DNA of 64,000 nt, taken from positions 1,054,001-1,118,000 of the forward strand of contig NZ_BMJC01000002.1 of assembly GCF_014642875.1 (NCBI RefSeq), given 5' to 3'. The translations under genes were made by a program, and so were the position numbers. The notes below the pieces were generated by a model. That model searched no databases and had not been told where the DNA came from. It saw only the letters and a list, made by a program, of their open reading frames with translations. The stretch comes from Puia dinghuensis (GTDB lineage Bacteria; Bacteroidota; Bacteroidia; Chitinophagales; Chitinophagaceae). The first letter of the stretch is position 1; every line of letters begins with the position of its first letter. Below are positions 25,868 through 35,442 of this stretch, in pieces.

Positions 25868-26382
25868 TATGGTAGTAAGCTGTGGACATCCACCGGCGGT
25901 TCCTCATTGGCACCCTGACCTGTTTCCTTGACGCCGGCTGTGATGCCCGCTATTTTATAATAATTATACCCGGGATATTTCCCTTCGCTGTCGATGAGCA
26001 GATCCTCTTTTTCGAATACGAGATCCTGCCGGTGGAATTCCGCCATTTCCACGTCGGGGATCAGCTGAATGGCATAGGTGGGACAGGCATCTTCACAATA
26101 GCCACAAAAGATGCACCGCGAGAAATTGATCCGGAAGAACTCCGGATATCTCCGTCCGTTTTCATCCTCAGCGGCTTGTAAGGCGATGCAGTCCACCGGG
26201 CAGGCGGCCGCGCACAGGTAGCATCCTACGCAGCGTTCCTGTCCGTCCGGGTCTCTCGTCAGCACGATGCGGCCCCGGTAGCGCGGATGCAGGGGTATCT
26301 TCTCCTCGGGGTATTCGATGGTGGCTTTTTTGTGGAAGAGGTGTAAGAACACCAGCCATATGGTTCGCAAGAGACTTAACAT
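25867..26382 (-). CDS. nuoI: NADH-quinone oxidoreductase subunit I (2x[4Fe-4S])
   Basis: NuoI carries clusters N6a and N6b that deliver electrons toward N2 in NuoB. The 171-residue protein has both ferredoxin motifs: [15 protein letters not shown] at about residues 52-66 and [15 protein letters not shown] at about 91-105, with the usual family spacing. An N-terminal amphipathic helix ([13 protein letters not shown]) would lie on the membrane. It begins 6 bp after nuoH ends and overlaps nuoJ by one base. Confidence 0.97.
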   Translation of the reverse strand: MLSLLRTIWLVFLHLFHKKATIEYPEEKIPLHPRYRGRIVLTRDPDGQERCVGCYLCAAACPVDCIALQAAEDENGRRYPEFFRINFSRCIFCGYCEDACPTYAIQLIPDVEMAEFHRQDLVFEKEDLLIDSEGKYPGYNYYKIAGITAGVKETGQGANEEPPVDVHSLLP

Positions 26383-26388
26383 ACGTAT

Positions 26389-27345
26389 TTATTTTTTTAA
26401 TAACAGGGCGACGGCGCCGGTGACCAGTAGGTTTGCCAGCACCAACGGCAGCAGCAGCTTCCAACCAAATCCAATGAGCTGATCGTAGCGGGGTCTTGGC
26501 AGCGAGGCCCTGAGCAGGATGAACAGGCCGATGAATATAGCCGTCTTCCCCCCAAACCAGAACCAGGGTGGGAGGAAGCCGGGACCAAGCCAGCCGCCGA
26601 AGAACATGGTTACCGTCATGGCCGAGATGAGGGTGATGCCCAGGTATTCCCCGATAAAGAACATCCCGAACTTCATCCCGGAGTATTCCGCGTGATACCC
26701 TGCGATCAGTTCGCTTTCCGCCTCGGGAATATCGAATGGCAGCCGGTGGGTCTCTGCGACGCCTGCGATGAAGAACAGGATGAACCCCAGGGGTTGATAG
26801 ACGATGAACCACATGCTGCGCTGTGCGGCTACTATATCCTGCAGGTTGAAGGAACCGGTGAGCATGACCACGCCCATTAAGGACAGCCCCATGAATACTT
26901 CGTACGCCATCATCTGGGAAGCCCCTCTTAATGCTCCCAGCAGCGAATATTTATTGTTGGATGCCCAGCCGCCGAGGACGATGCTATAGACGCCCAATGA
27001 GGACATGGCCAGAAAGAACAAGAGCCCCACGTTCAGGTCGGCGATCACAATGACGGGGGAAAACGGGATGATCACAAAGCTCATCAGTACGCTGGCTACT
27101 ACTATGGCGGGGGCGGCGACGAAAACCCATTTGTCTGCAAAGGGCGGTATCCAGTCTTCCTTGAAGAATAATTTCAGCGTATCTGCTACCACGATGAATA
27201 TCCCCAGCGGACCGGCGCGGTTGGGTCCCAGCCTGTCCTGCCATAAGGCCAGCAATCGCCGTTCGACCCAGATGAGTCCGGCCGCGATGGTTAGCAGTAC
27301 GAACAGTACGCCAAGAACGATGAGGATATGTTGAAATACGGTCAT
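26389..27345 (-). CDS. nuoH: NADH-quinone oxidoreductase subunit H
   Basis: NuoH anchors the peripheral arm and helps form the quinone chamber. The 318-residue product has about eight membrane helices and the conserved segments [90 protein letters not shown] (acidic quinone-channel loop) and [23 protein letters not shown]. It lies between nuoG (9-bp gap) and nuoI (6-bp gap). Confidence 0.96.
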   Translation of the reverse strand: MTVFQHILIVLGVLFVLLTIAAGLIWVERRLLALWQDRLGPNRAGPLGIFIVVADTLKLFFKEDWIPPFADKWVFVAAPAIVVASVLMSFVIIPFSPVIVIADLNVGLLFFLAMSSLGVYSIVLGGWASNNKYSLLGALRGASQMMAYEVFMGLSLMGVVMLTGSFNLQDIVAAQRSMWFIVYQPLGFILFFIAGVAETHRLPFDIPEAESELIAGYHAEYSGMKFGMFFIGEYLGITLISAMTVTMFFGGWLGPGFLPPWFWFGGKTAIFIGLFILLRASLPRPRYDQLIGFGWKLLLPLVLANLLVTGAVALLLKK

Positions 27346-27354
27346 ATCGATCGG

Positions 27355-30120
27355 TTAAAAGATCTTTGAAGGACACCTGATCTCTTCGGCATCTTCGGAC
27401 AAGGTTATTTTCACCCACGAGCCCCACTGGGGTACGGGTATACCGGGTATGCCCATGGGTAGCAGAGTGATGCCGGGGCACAACCCCTTGCGTATGGCCA
27501 GGGGGAAGGAACAAGCTTTCCCCTCCAGCCATACGAAAATGTCGTCGCCTTCTATCACTCCCAACGCAGTGGCATCTGCTTCACCCAGGCCAATATAGGG
27601 CTGGGGCGCCAGCCGGCGGATGCCCGGCGTATAACTGCTGAGTTCGTCCGAACCGAACAAATGGACCTGTGGAAGCAGGAGCCATCTGTCTTCCCGGGCC
27701 TCGAAAGCCTCGGGAATATCCATGAACAGCGGCGGGGCCGTTGGTTTTTCTTCACCGGTGAGGCGCAGTACGGCCTGGCCGGAAAGCAGTACACCGGGAT
27801 CTCCGTCGCGTAATGCGCCGCCCGGCTCCTGCTGATACTTGCTCACGGACTGGTTCGAATTCCATCCTGGCGCCCAGTAGAAGGGGATCAGCGCCGGCGG
27901 CGGTATGCCCGGGTATCCCTCCATGCTGAAGGCCAGGGGGGAATCGGTATCCTGCGGAGGACGGGGCTCGCTGACGGTGAGATTGGCCAATATGGCAGTG
28001 CGGCCGCTGTAACGCTGTGGGTCACGCGGGATCGGCTGTCCGTGCACGCGAAAGTCAGGGGAAGGCGCCACCCGGGATATGCCTTTGAAGGCGGGAAGTG
28101 CCTGCTCCAACTGCTGTAAGATTTCGTCGGGATGAACCTGCTGCCCGTTGCCGGCTGCCGCGCGGAGGCCCTTCAGTTTCCCCAGCCACTTCCAGCTTGC
28201 CCGGATGTCCTGTTGCGGCGCGAGCACCTGGAAATACTGCTGGGCCCGGGCTTCATAGTTGATGATCGTCCCATCCGTCTCGGCGAAAGCGGCTGCGGGG
28301 AGCAGTGCATGGGCCTTTTGGGTAGTGCGGTTGTGCATCGAATCCAGGACGATGATGTGTTTGCAGGCATCGAAGAAGGCGTCGGCCTCTTTTTCCGCAA
28401 CCGTGCGATAGATGTCGGCCTCGAGGATGATGGCCGTGACACCTGGTTTGCTTAGCACCCTTGCCGTGGCATTGTCGAAGGAAGGGGCATGCAGGAGGGC
28501 CAGCCCCATACTATTGCATTCCGGCAGCACGTAAGCCACACCGGCCCTAAGCCCGATGGTATGCAGCGCCGCGGCGATCGTACAGGCAGCCTTGATGAGC
28601 CCTTCGTTATAGCAGGAGACGCCGCTGATGATGACGGGATGCTGTGCGCTGCGCAAGGCTCCGGCGATGGAGTTGACGATCGATCGCATCGCGGTTGATA
28701 TGTCCGGCAGGGATGGCAGTGAAGGATCGATCGCATGGGCGATGGCAAATCCGAGTCTGGCGATGGTATCCGGCGCTCTCCGGAGGGAGAAGGCGGCTTC
28801 TTCGTCGAGCGGGCTCGGGCAGACCGTGAGATTGGCCAGGAAACCTTTCTTTTCCTGTGTGGCCTCCTTCACGGCAAGATCATGCCATGCGGGTAGCCCT
28901 GACTGTTTCCCGGCCTGCGCCGCGGCAGTTCTCACCACCGCCTGGCGAACGGCCAATGCCATCACCGGGGCGGTGTTCCAGATATCCTCGCCCAGGACGA
29001 GCACGGCATCGGATGCTTCTATCTCTTTCAGGGAAGGGACATAGAGGGCGCCCGACTGCACCAGTTCGGCGACCTTGCCCGACAGATAAGCGGGATATTC
29101 CGGCAATCCCTGGTAAAAGTTATCCCTGCCCACCAGCTGGATGAGGGAGAAATTGCTTTCTATAGACGCCCTGGGCGAACCGATGCCGATGAGCTCTTCA
29201 CCGGAAAGCATTTCCCTGAGGGTCTTCATCAGGGGCGCCTCGTCCACCGCTTCGATGGTCTGGTTGCGTAGAAGCGGGCGGGTAACACGGTTAACGTCGT
29301 TTACAAAAGCATAGCCGAAGCGGCCTTTGTCGCAGAGGAAATAGCCATTTACTTCACTGTTATACCGGTTGGTGATCTGCCGTAGCCGGCCATAGCGTTC
29401 GCCGGTGAAAATATTGCAGCCGAGACTGCAATGCTGGCAAATGGAAGGAGCGCTGGCAAGATCCCATTTGCGGGTATAGTGTTCCTTCAGGAGCTTGTCC
29501 GTGAATACGCCGGTGGGGCACACTTCCACCAGGTTTCCGCTGAAGGGGCTTTCCAGGATGCCGCTGGTCTCCCGCCCGAAGTAAACATGGTTATGCGCGG
29601 CGAAGACGCCGAGGTCCTTACCACCTGCATAGTCGTGGTAGAACCGGACGCAGCGGTAACACTGGATGCAACGGTTCATTTCATGGTGCAGGAAGGGGCC
29701 GAGGTTCTGGTTCTCGTAGGTGCGTTTTTTGTACCGGAAGCGCCGGTAGTCATGCCCTGTCATCACGGTCATATCCTGCAGGTGGCAGCTGCCGCCTTCA
29801 TCGCAGACGGGACAATCATGCGGATGGTTAGTCATGAGCCATTCGATCACCTGGGCCCGGAAGGCGACGGCGTCTTTGTCGCTGACGGATGCCCGCATTC
29901 CTTCCTTCACCATTTCCATGCAGCTCATTACCAGTCTGCCTGTTCCATCCTGCGCGTCCTTGAATACCTTGACCGCGCATTGCCGGCAGGCGCCCACGCT
30001 GCCGAGGGCCGGATGCCAACAGAAATAGGGCAGGTCGATGCCCAGACCCAGGCAGGTTTCCAGCAGGTTTTTCCCCGCCAGCGCCTCATATGGCTTACTA
30101 TCGATGTAAATGGTTGGCAT
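27355..30120 (-). CDS. nuoG: NADH-quinone oxidoreductase subunit G
   Basis: This is the large iron-sulfur subunit of the NADH-oxidising module. The start is ATG 30120 (MPTIYIDSKPYEA), giving 921 residues, because the longer frame runs 300 bases into nuoF. Visible in order: a [2Fe-2S] domain (YFCWHPALGSVGACRQCAVKV), an HxxxC cluster segment (HPHDCPVCDEGGSCHLQDM), a [4Fe-4S] pair (CIQCYRCVRFYHDYAGGKDLG) and a further CQHCSLGCNIFTGERYGRL cluster site, followed by a molybdopterin-oxidoreductase-like domain that does not hold a cofactor in complex I. Its start overlaps the nuoF stop by 23 bp. Confidence 0.95.
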   Translation of the reverse strand: MPTIYIDSKPYEALAGKNLLETCLGLGIDLPYFCWHPALGSVGACRQCAVKVFKDAQDGTGRLVMSCMEMVKEGMRASVSDKDAVAFRAQVIEWLMTNHPHDCPVCDEGGSCHLQDMTVMTGHDYRRFRYKKRTYENQNLGPFLHHEMNRCIQCYRCVRFYHDYAGGKDLGVFAAHNHVYFGRETSGILESPFSGNLVEVCPTGVFTDKLLKEHYTRKWDLASAPSICQHCSLGCNIFTGERYGRLRQITNRYNSEVNGYFLCDKGRFGYAFVNDVNRVTRPLLRNQTIEAVDEAPLMKTLREMLSGEELIGIGSPRASIESNFSLIQLVGRDNFYQGLPEYPAYLSGKVAELVQSGALYVPSLKEIEASDAVLVLGEDIWNTAPVMALAVRQAVVRTAAAQAGKQSGLPAWHDLAVKEATQEKKGFLANLTVCPSPLDEEAAFSLRRAPDTIARLGFAIAHAIDPSLPSLPDISTAMRSIVNSIAGALRSAQHPVIISGVSCYNEGLIKAACTIAAALHTIGLRAGVAYVLPECNSMGLALLHAPSFDNATARVLSKPGVTAIILEADIYRTVAEKEADAFFDACKHIIVLDSMHNRTTQKAHALLPAAAFAETDGTIINYEARAQQYFQVLAPQQDIRASWKWLGKLKGLRAAAGNGQQVHPDEILQQLEQALPAFKGISRVAPSPDFRVHGQPIPRDPQRYSGRTAILANLTVSEPRPPQDTDSPLAFSMEGYPGIPPPALIPFYWAPGWNSNQSVSKYQQEPGGALRDGDPGVLLSGQAVLRLTGEEKPTAPPLFMDIPEAFEAREDRWLLLPQVHLFGSDELSSYTPGIRRLAPQPYIGLGEADATALGVIEGDDIFVWLEGKACSFPLAIRKGLCPGITLLPMGIPGIPVPQWGSWVKITLSEDAEEIRCPSKIF

Positions 30121-31384
30121 ACGGGCATTTCTTTTCGGTGAGATGTCTTTCGAAATCATCCATAAAGTAGTGTAAGGCGCTTTGCAAAGGTTCCATTGCG
30201 CCGGGCGCCAGCGCGCAAAAAGTATGGCCGGGCCCCAGCATGTGGGTATGCATTCGAAGCAGTTCGATGTCTTCCGGCGTTGCTTCTCCCCTTTCAATGG
30301 ATAAAAGGGTCTTTTCCACCCAGGGAAGACCTTCCCGGCAGGGTGTACACCAGCCGCAGCTTTCCTGCGCAAAAAAATGTTGGAGGTTGTGCACGAACCC
30401 CACCGGGCAGGTGGCATCATCCAGGACGATGATGGTCCCAGTGCCCAGCCGGCTTCCGGCTGCCGCCACCGATGTATAATCCAACGGGGTATCGAGGTGT
30501 TGCTCTGTCAGGAAGTCGGTGGAGGCCCCACCGGGCAGGAGTCCCTTCAAGCGGTGTCCGTTCTTCATCCCGCCGGCATGGTGCAGCAATTCCCGGATGG
30601 TGGTCCCCATGGGCAATTCCCAGCAGCCGGGGTGGTTTACCTTCCCGCTGACGCCGTATAATTTTGTCCCGCCCTCTGCGCAACGGCTCAGGCTTTTAAA
30701 CCAGTCCGCCCCATTGTTGACGATGTGGGGGATACAGCAGAGCGTCTCCACATTGTTGACGATGGTGGGCTTGCCGAACAGCCCGCTCAACTGGGGGAAG
30801 GGGGGTTTCGCCCTCGGCGTGGCGCGTTTGCCTTCCAATGCATTCAACAGGGCGGTCTCTTCGCCGCACATATACCTGCCGACGCCGGTGTGCAGGTGCA
30901 TTTCCAGGCTCCAGCTGCCGCCAAGGATATGCTTCCCCAGGTAGCCGGCGCCGTAGGCTTCTTCGATGCTTTGCTGTAACAGCACTGCCGCCTTACGGTA
31001 AGCCCAGCGCAGAAAAATATAGGCGATGTCGGCCTGGATGGCATAGGCCGACAGGATCATTCCCTCTATCAGCTGATGCGGGTTGCCTTCCAGCAGGAGC
31101 CTGTCCTTGAAGGTGCCAGGCTCCATTTCATCGGCATTGGCGATGAGGTATTTCGGATGCGGCGCGTCGGCTCCCATTGGGATCAGCCCCCATTTTGTCC
31201 CCGTGCTGAACCCGGCCCCACCCCTGCCTTTCAGGGTGCTGGCCAGCACCTGTTGCTGGATATCTTCCGGCGTCAGCTGCTTCAGTGCCTTCCGCACCGC
31301 CGCATAGCCGCCCGTCCGTTCATATTCTTCCAAGGCCAGAGAAGGTCTCCGGAAGCTGATATGTTTTGTCAATGGACGTTCCAT
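30098..31384 (-). CDS. nuoF: NADH-quinone oxidoreductase subunit F (NADH/FMN site)
   Basis: NuoF binds NADH and FMN and carries cluster N3. The 428-residue protein has the nucleotide-binding GRGGAGFSTGTKWGLIP, the FMN-associated YMCGEETALLNALEGKRATPRAKPPFP, the NNVETL segment and the cluster ligands ESCGWCTPCREG plus a later cysteine in GHTFCALAPGA. It is 19 bp from nuoE and overlaps nuoG by 23 bp. Confidence 0.97.
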   Translation of the reverse strand: MERPLTKHISFRRPSLALEEYERTGGYAAVRKALKQLTPEDIQQQVLASTLKGRGGAGFSTGTKWGLIPMGADAPHPKYLIANADEMEPGTFKDRLLLEGNPHQLIEGMILSAYAIQADIAYIFLRWAYRKAAVLLQQSIEEAYGAGYLGKHILGGSWSLEMHLHTGVGRYMCGEETALLNALEGKRATPRAKPPFPQLSGLFGKPTIVNNVETLCCIPHIVNNGADWFKSLSRCAEGGTKLYGVSGKVNHPGCWELPMGTTIRELLHHAGGMKNGHRLKGLLPGGASTDFLTEQHLDTPLDYTSVAAAGSRLGTGTIIVLDDATCPVGFVHNLQHFFAQESCGWCTPCREGLPWVEKTLLSIERGEATPEDIELLRMHTHMLGPGHTFCALAPGAMEPLQSALHYFMDDFERHLTEKKCPYANHLHR

Positions 31385-31403
31385 GAGAGGCGGGTTATAG
31401 CTG

Positions 31404-31868
31404 TTATGAATATTTTTTGAGCATCCTTTTCAATTGCCCGGGCTTTACGTCCTGATACAAGTCTTCATCGATCATCAGGGCAGGGGCATGATCACAGCAG
31501 CCCAGGCAGCAGTTGGGGAGCAGGGTGAAGCGCCCGTCCGTATCCGTCTCGCCGAATCGAATGTCCAGCATTTGCTGCAAGGCCTGGTACAGCTCTTCAT
31601 AGCCCATCACATAGCAGGAGATGCTGTCGCACAGATGGATCACATGTCTGCCTACCGGCTTGCGGAAGATGAGGTTGTAGAAGCTGGCCACGCTGTCCAC
31701 CTCCGCGGGGCTCATTTCCAGCAACTCCGCAACCGACTCTACACACTCATCGCTGACCCAGTGCCGGTGCTGTAGTATGACTTTTAATGCCTCGATGACA
31801 GCGGCCTTCTTGTGAGGCACCAGGCTGATCTCGTGGTTGATGGCTGTTATTTCTGCGTCGGATAGCAT
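31404..31868 (-). CDS. nuoE: NADH-quinone oxidoreductase subunit E ([2Fe-2S])
   Basis: NuoE is the 24-kDa-type partner of NuoF and carries cluster N1a. In the 154-residue product the four ligand cysteines appear as LCDSISCYVMG and LLPNCCLGCCDHAPALMID, with the usual thioredoxin-like fold. The N-terminal helical bundle (about 1-75) matches the family. It follows nuoCD by 32 bp and precedes nuoF by 19 bp. Confidence 0.96.
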   Translation of the reverse strand: MLSDAEITAINHEISLVPHKKAAVIEALKVILQHRHWVSDECVESVAELLEMSPAEVDSVASFYNLIFRKPVGRHVIHLCDSISCYVMGYEELYQALQQMLDIRFGETDTDGRFTLLPNCCLGCCDHAPALMIDEDLYQDVKPGQLKRMLKKYS

Positions 31869-31900
31869 GACTTTTATTTTTTTGTTACCGGTGTTGTTTG

Positions 31901-33649
31901 TTACCGGTCTATATCGGCGAGGACGAAATCCACACTGCCCAGGATGGCGAGGAGGTCGGCCACGGTATACCCCTTGCTGATATAAGGAACCATCTGCATG
32001 TGGGGGAAGGACGGCGTTCGTATCCTCACTCTGTAGGCCGAGGTGCCCCCATCGCTGATAAGATAGTACCCGTTGGCTCCTTTGGTGGCTTCGATGCAGC
32101 TCATGGCTTCCCCCGCGGGTATCACGGGGCCCCAGCTGACATTCAGGAAATGCGTGATCAGGGTCTCGATATCCTGCATCGTGTATTGCTTGTCCGGCGG
32201 GGTGGCCAGTGCGTGTTCCGCCTTATACCTGCCTGCGGGCATGTTGTTGAGGCATTGTGCCACTATGCGCAGGCTTTGCCGCATTTCTTCCACGCGCACC
32301 AGTGAACGATCGTAACAGTCGCCGTTGAGCGCCGTCGGAATCTCGAAATCGAACTGTTCATACCCGGAATAAGGCCGCTTTTTCCTGAGATCCCATTCCA
32401 GGCCACAGGCCCTCAGGCCCGGCCCTGTCACGCCCCAATCGATAGCTTCCTGCAACGTGTAGATGCCCACGCCCCTGGTGCGCGCCTTGAACAGGCTGTT
32501 GTCGATGACCATTTTCCGGTACTCGGTGATCTTTTTTGGGAAGTAGTGGACGAAATCCTGCACCAGTCTGGCCCATCCGCCGGGAAGGTCTTGCGCCACG
32601 CCGCCGATGCGAAACCAGTTGGGGTGCATCCGCCCGCCGCAGATGGCTTCGATGATGTCGAAGATCTTTTCTCTGTCGGTGAACATGTAAAATACGGGCG
32701 ACAGCTGACCCAGATCCTGCGCAAAGGTACCGAACCATACCAGGTGGCTTGCGATGCGGAACAATTCGCATAGCATTACCCGGATGACCCTGGCGCGATC
32801 GGGTATTTCGATGCCCGCGAGCCTTTCTACGGCAAGCAGGTAGGCAAGGTTGTTCATAACGCCGCCGAGATAATCTACCCGGTCGGTGTAAGGTATATAG
32901 GTGTGCCAGCTCTGGCGCTCGCCCATTTTTTCCGCGCCGCGGTGGTGGAACCCGATCTCCGGTACGGCGTCGACGATCTCTTCCCCATCCAGCTGCAGGA
33001 TGATGCGCAATACCCCGTGTGTGCCCGGGTGTTGCGGACCTATATTGAGGAACATGAAATCGGCATCGTCGCTATGCCGCTTCATCCCCCATTCCTCGGG
33101 TCTGAACTGCAGGGCTGCCTGTTCGGCGTCCTGCTTTTCGTCCCAAAGCTGAAAGGGACCCATGTCCGTCGCGCGGGCCGGATGTTCTTTGCGCAGCGGA
33201 TGGCCCTGCCAGGTGAGCGGCATCAAAATGCGTTGGAGATGGGGGTGGCCTGCAAACCGGATGCCGAACATATCATAGACCTCGCGTTCGTACCAGTTGG
33301 CGTTGACGAACACCGGGGTGATAGAGGGAAGGGAAGGATATTCGCCTTGCAGCGGCACCTTCAGCCGGATAAAATCATTCCGGTCGTAGCTGAAAAGGTG
33401 ATAGACTATCGTGAAATCGGCGGGTGGCAGGTGATTTTTCTTCGTCCTGTTGCGTTCGTCGATGCCGCAGAGATCATAGAGAAAGCTGTAGGGACGGCTG
33501 ATCTTCGATCTCAGGTGATCGACCACCGTTACAATGTTTTCTCCCGTCACCCACAAGGTGGGTGTTTCATCGACGGCCGGCTCCTGAAGAATAATCCCGG
33601 ATCCGAACCTGTTCTGCATGTCCTCTACTATGTGAACTGCAGTCTCCAT
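31901..33649 (-). CDS. nuoCD: Fused NADH-quinone oxidoreductase subunit C/D
   Basis: One 582-residue chain combines NuoC (about 1-185; [28 protein letters not shown]) and NuoD, the 49-kDa quinone-site subunit (about 195-582; [67 protein letters not shown] at the C-terminus). The fusion is the arrangement of E. coli-type complex I; many Bacteroidota keep the two genes separate, which raises the possibility that this operon was acquired as a unit. It lies 30 bp after nuoB and 32 bp before nuoE. Confidence 0.96.
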   Translation of the reverse strand: METAVHIVEDMQNRFGSGIILQEPAVDETPTLWVTGENIVTVVDHLRSKISRPYSFLYDLCGIDERNRTKKNHLPPADFTIVYHLFSYDRNDFIRLKVPLQGEYPSLPSITPVFVNANWYEREVYDMFGIRFAGHPHLQRILMPLTWQGHPLRKEHPARATDMGPFQLWDEKQDAEQAALQFRPEEWGMKRHSDDADFMFLNIGPQHPGTHGVLRIILQLDGEEIVDAVPEIGFHHRGAEKMGERQSWHTYIPYTDRVDYLGGVMNNLAYLLAVERLAGIEIPDRARVIRVMLCELFRIASHLVWFGTFAQDLGQLSPVFYMFTDREKIFDIIEAICGGRMHPNWFRIGGVAQDLPGGWARLVQDFVHYFPKKITEYRKMVIDNSLFKARTRGVGIYTLQEAIDWGVTGPGLRACGLEWDLRKKRPYSGYEQFDFEIPTALNGDCYDRSLVRVEEMRQSLRIVAQCLNNMPAGRYKAEHALATPPDKQYTMQDIETLITHFLNVSWGPVIPAGEAMSCIEATKGANGYYLISDGGTSAYRVRIRTPSFPHMQMVPYISKGYTVADLLAILGSVDFVLADIDR

Positions 33650-33679
33650 ATTTCAATATCCTCACGGGAGGCGATCCCG

Positions 33680-34318
33680 CTATATCTCATCTATTCCTTT
33701 GAAACTTGTCATGCTTTTGCGTATCTCTCTTCTTCTGTCCTTCATGGAAGGAAGCGGGGCCCTGATGACTCCCTGCTCCCCGATGGTCCAGCTAAGGGGA
33801 CGCTTTTCTTTTCCTACCATTTCTCCCAGGAGGACCAGGCCCTGCATAAATGCGTCGGGTCTTGGAGGGCATCCCGGCACATATACATCAACGGGTAAGA
33901 ATTTGTCGACGCCCTGCACCACACTGTAGATATCGTACATGCCGCCGCTGTTAGCACAGCTGCCCATGGAGATCACCCAGCGGGGTTCCATCATCTGTTC
34001 GTGCAGGCGTTTGATGACGGGGACCATTTTTATAAAAACTGTACCTGCAATAACCATTACATCCGCTTCACGGGGAGTACCCCTGATGACTTCGGCGCCA
34101 AACCGGGCGATATCGTATTTGCTGGTGATGCTGGTAGCCATTTCGACAAAACAGCAGCTTAACCCAAAGTGAAAGGGCCACATCGAGTTCTTCCGGCCCC
34201 ACGCCAACAGGCCCTGCACGGTGGTCAGCATAAGACTCCTGCTGACAGCCTCTTCCAGGCTGCCGGTGCCGGATGTCTTGCCGGCTGGATCACCAGGGTT
34301 GCTTAGCCACCATTTCAT
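33680..34318 (-). CDS. nuoB: NADH-quinone oxidoreductase subunit B (cluster N2)
   Basis: NuoB holds cluster N2, the last electron carrier before quinone. The 212-residue protein has all four ligand cysteines: the tandem pair in [21 protein letters not shown] and [11 protein letters not shown]. It is somewhat longer than E. coli NuoB at the C-terminus (basic tail [20 protein letters not shown]). Its ATG lies 29 bp inside the end of nuoA, so translation of the two is probably coupled. Confidence 0.97.
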   Translation of the reverse strand: MKWWLSNPGDPAGKTSGTGSLEEAVSRSLMLTTVQGLLAWGRKNSMWPFHFGLSCCFVEMATSITSKYDIARFGAEVIRGTPREADVMVIAGTVFIKMVPVIKRLHEQMMEPRWVISMGSCANSGGMYDIYSVVQGVDKFLPVDVYVPGCPPRPDAFMQGLVLLGEMVGKEKRPLSWTIGEQGVIRAPLPSMKDRRREIRKSMTSFKGIDEI

Positions 34319-34742
34319 CGGAATTCAATTTGATCTTTTTATATTCTTTCAGTATCTTTTTCGCATCGGCACCGATGGACAGCGCTCCGATGCCCCACTC
34401 ATAGACCAGCACCACCAGCAACTGGCCAATGAATACCAGCACTCCAAGGTAGCCCCGCCAGCCCAAGGCATAGAAGCCCAGCGCCCACAGCATAATAAAG
34501 ACGGCTTCCACGTCGAAGATGACGAACAACATAGCCACCAGGTAGAATTTTGCGGAAAATCGAAGTCTTGCCGCGCCTGTCTGCTCGATGCCCCCTTCAT
34601 ATGGTTTACCGGTGGCCCGGTCGTCGTGCCGCTGTCCTAACAGGTAAGAGAGGGCGAGAATGGCGGCAAGTAGTATTACCACGAGGATGGTATACAGCAG
34701 CAGCGGCCACAACAGCGTACTATGGGATTCATTCGATGGCAT
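34290..34742 (-). CDS. nuoA: NADH-quinone oxidoreductase subunit A
   Basis: This small membrane subunit (150 residues, three helices) is the first gene of the complex I operon. The segment [43 protein letters not shown] contains the flexible loop and the FDVE motif of the family. The C-terminus extends in a Lys-rich tail ([21 protein letters not shown]) that overlaps the nuoB coding start. The gap to the upstream CBS gene is 81 bp. Confidence 0.95.
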   Translation of the reverse strand: MPSNESHSTLLWPLLLYTILVVILLAAILALSYLLGQRHDDRATGKPYEGGIEQTGAARLRFSAKFYLVAMLFVIFDVEAVFIMLWALGFYALGWRGYLGVLVFIGQLLVVLVYEWGIGALSIGADAKKILKEYKKIKLNSDEMVAKQPW

Positions 34743-34754
34743 ACAAATCTACTG

Positions 34755-34769
34755 GCGGAGGGACTCCGC
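34755..34769 (-). promoter_or_regulatory. Short inverted repeat just upstream of nuoA
   Basis: GCGGAG (34755-34760) and CTCCGC (34764-34769) form a 6-bp stem with a 3-nt loop in the 81-bp gap between the CBS gene and nuoA. It could be a leader hairpin of the nuo transcript or the stem of a weak terminator for the CBS gene. No T tract is present, so its role is unresolved. Confidence 0.35.
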
Positions 34770-34823
34770 ATGTCAAAAGGAAAGAGCAAGACCAGTCTGC
34801 CCGTCATGTATAAGCGCACTTCC

Positions 34824-35258
34824 TTACGCTTCATAGATATAATGTTCCAGCCTTTCGATGATATAATCCTTTTCGCTAATAATGAATTTCACCAGGTCGC
34901 CGATGGAGACGATGCCGACCAGTTCGCCATTCTCCAGAACGGGTAAGTGCCGGAGGAATTTGTCGGTCATCAGTTGCATGCATTCTTCGATCTTCGTGTC
35001 TGGTGAAACTGCTACCGGGTTGCCGGTCATAATATCCCCCACCTGGGTCTCTTTGGATGAGCGTCCTTTAAGGACGATCTTGCGTGCATAGTCCCTTTCG
35101 GTGAAGATTCCAACCAGCGTGCCATTCTTCCCTACTACTACCAGGGCGCCAAGGTTCTTTTCTTCCAAGGCTTCAAGTGCTTCGTATACACAGCGTTCCG
35201 GGCTGATCGTATATACTACCCTGCCTTTGTGTTGTAATATGTTCCGCACGGTGCTCAC
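34824..35258 (-). CDS. Two-CBS-domain protein
   Basis: The 144-residue soluble protein is almost entirely a pair of CBS domains (about 8-65 and 72-135: ALVVVGKNGTLVGIFTERDYARKIVLKGRSSKETQVGDIMTG, then LPVLENGELVGIVSIGDLVKF), which usually bind adenine nucleotides such as AMP or NAD(H). A GTG start at 35258 fits the family N-terminus (xSTVRNILQHKG). It is on the same strand as, and 81 bp upstream of, the complex I operon, so an energy- or redox-sensing link is possible but is only inferred. Its upstream region is very AT-rich. Confidence 0.93.
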   Translation of the reverse strand: MSTVRNILQHKGRVVYTISPERCVYEALEALEEKNLGALVVVGKNGTLVGIFTERDYARKIVLKGRSSKETQVGDIMTGNPVAVSPDTKIEECMQLMTDKFLRHLPVLENGELVGIVSIGDLVKFIISEKDYIIERLEHYIYEA

Positions 35259-35394
35259 GGAAAATAAGCGTTTACTCTTAGTAAGTTATTAAATTTTTAT
35301 TATATAAAAAAATCGAATTATGCAATATGGCGTCAAGCCATTTTTCGGAAGATCGGCCTACCCAAAACGGAGGCGGGAAGGGTCCGATAATAGA

Positions 35395-35423
35395 CTGGCC
35401 CACCACATGATGCGGTGGGCCAG
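35395..35423 (-). terminator. Hairpin downstream of the lectin/propeller-like gene
   Basis: A perfect 10-bp inverted repeat (CTGGCCCACC at 35395-35404, GGTGGGCCAG at 35414-35423) lies 20 bp beyond the stop codon of the minus-strand gene at 35443. The T tract on the minus strand is weak (TCTATTAT), so termination may be partial or rho-assisted. Confidence 0.55.
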
Positions 35424-35442
35424 GGGGGAAGGAGTGTACGGT

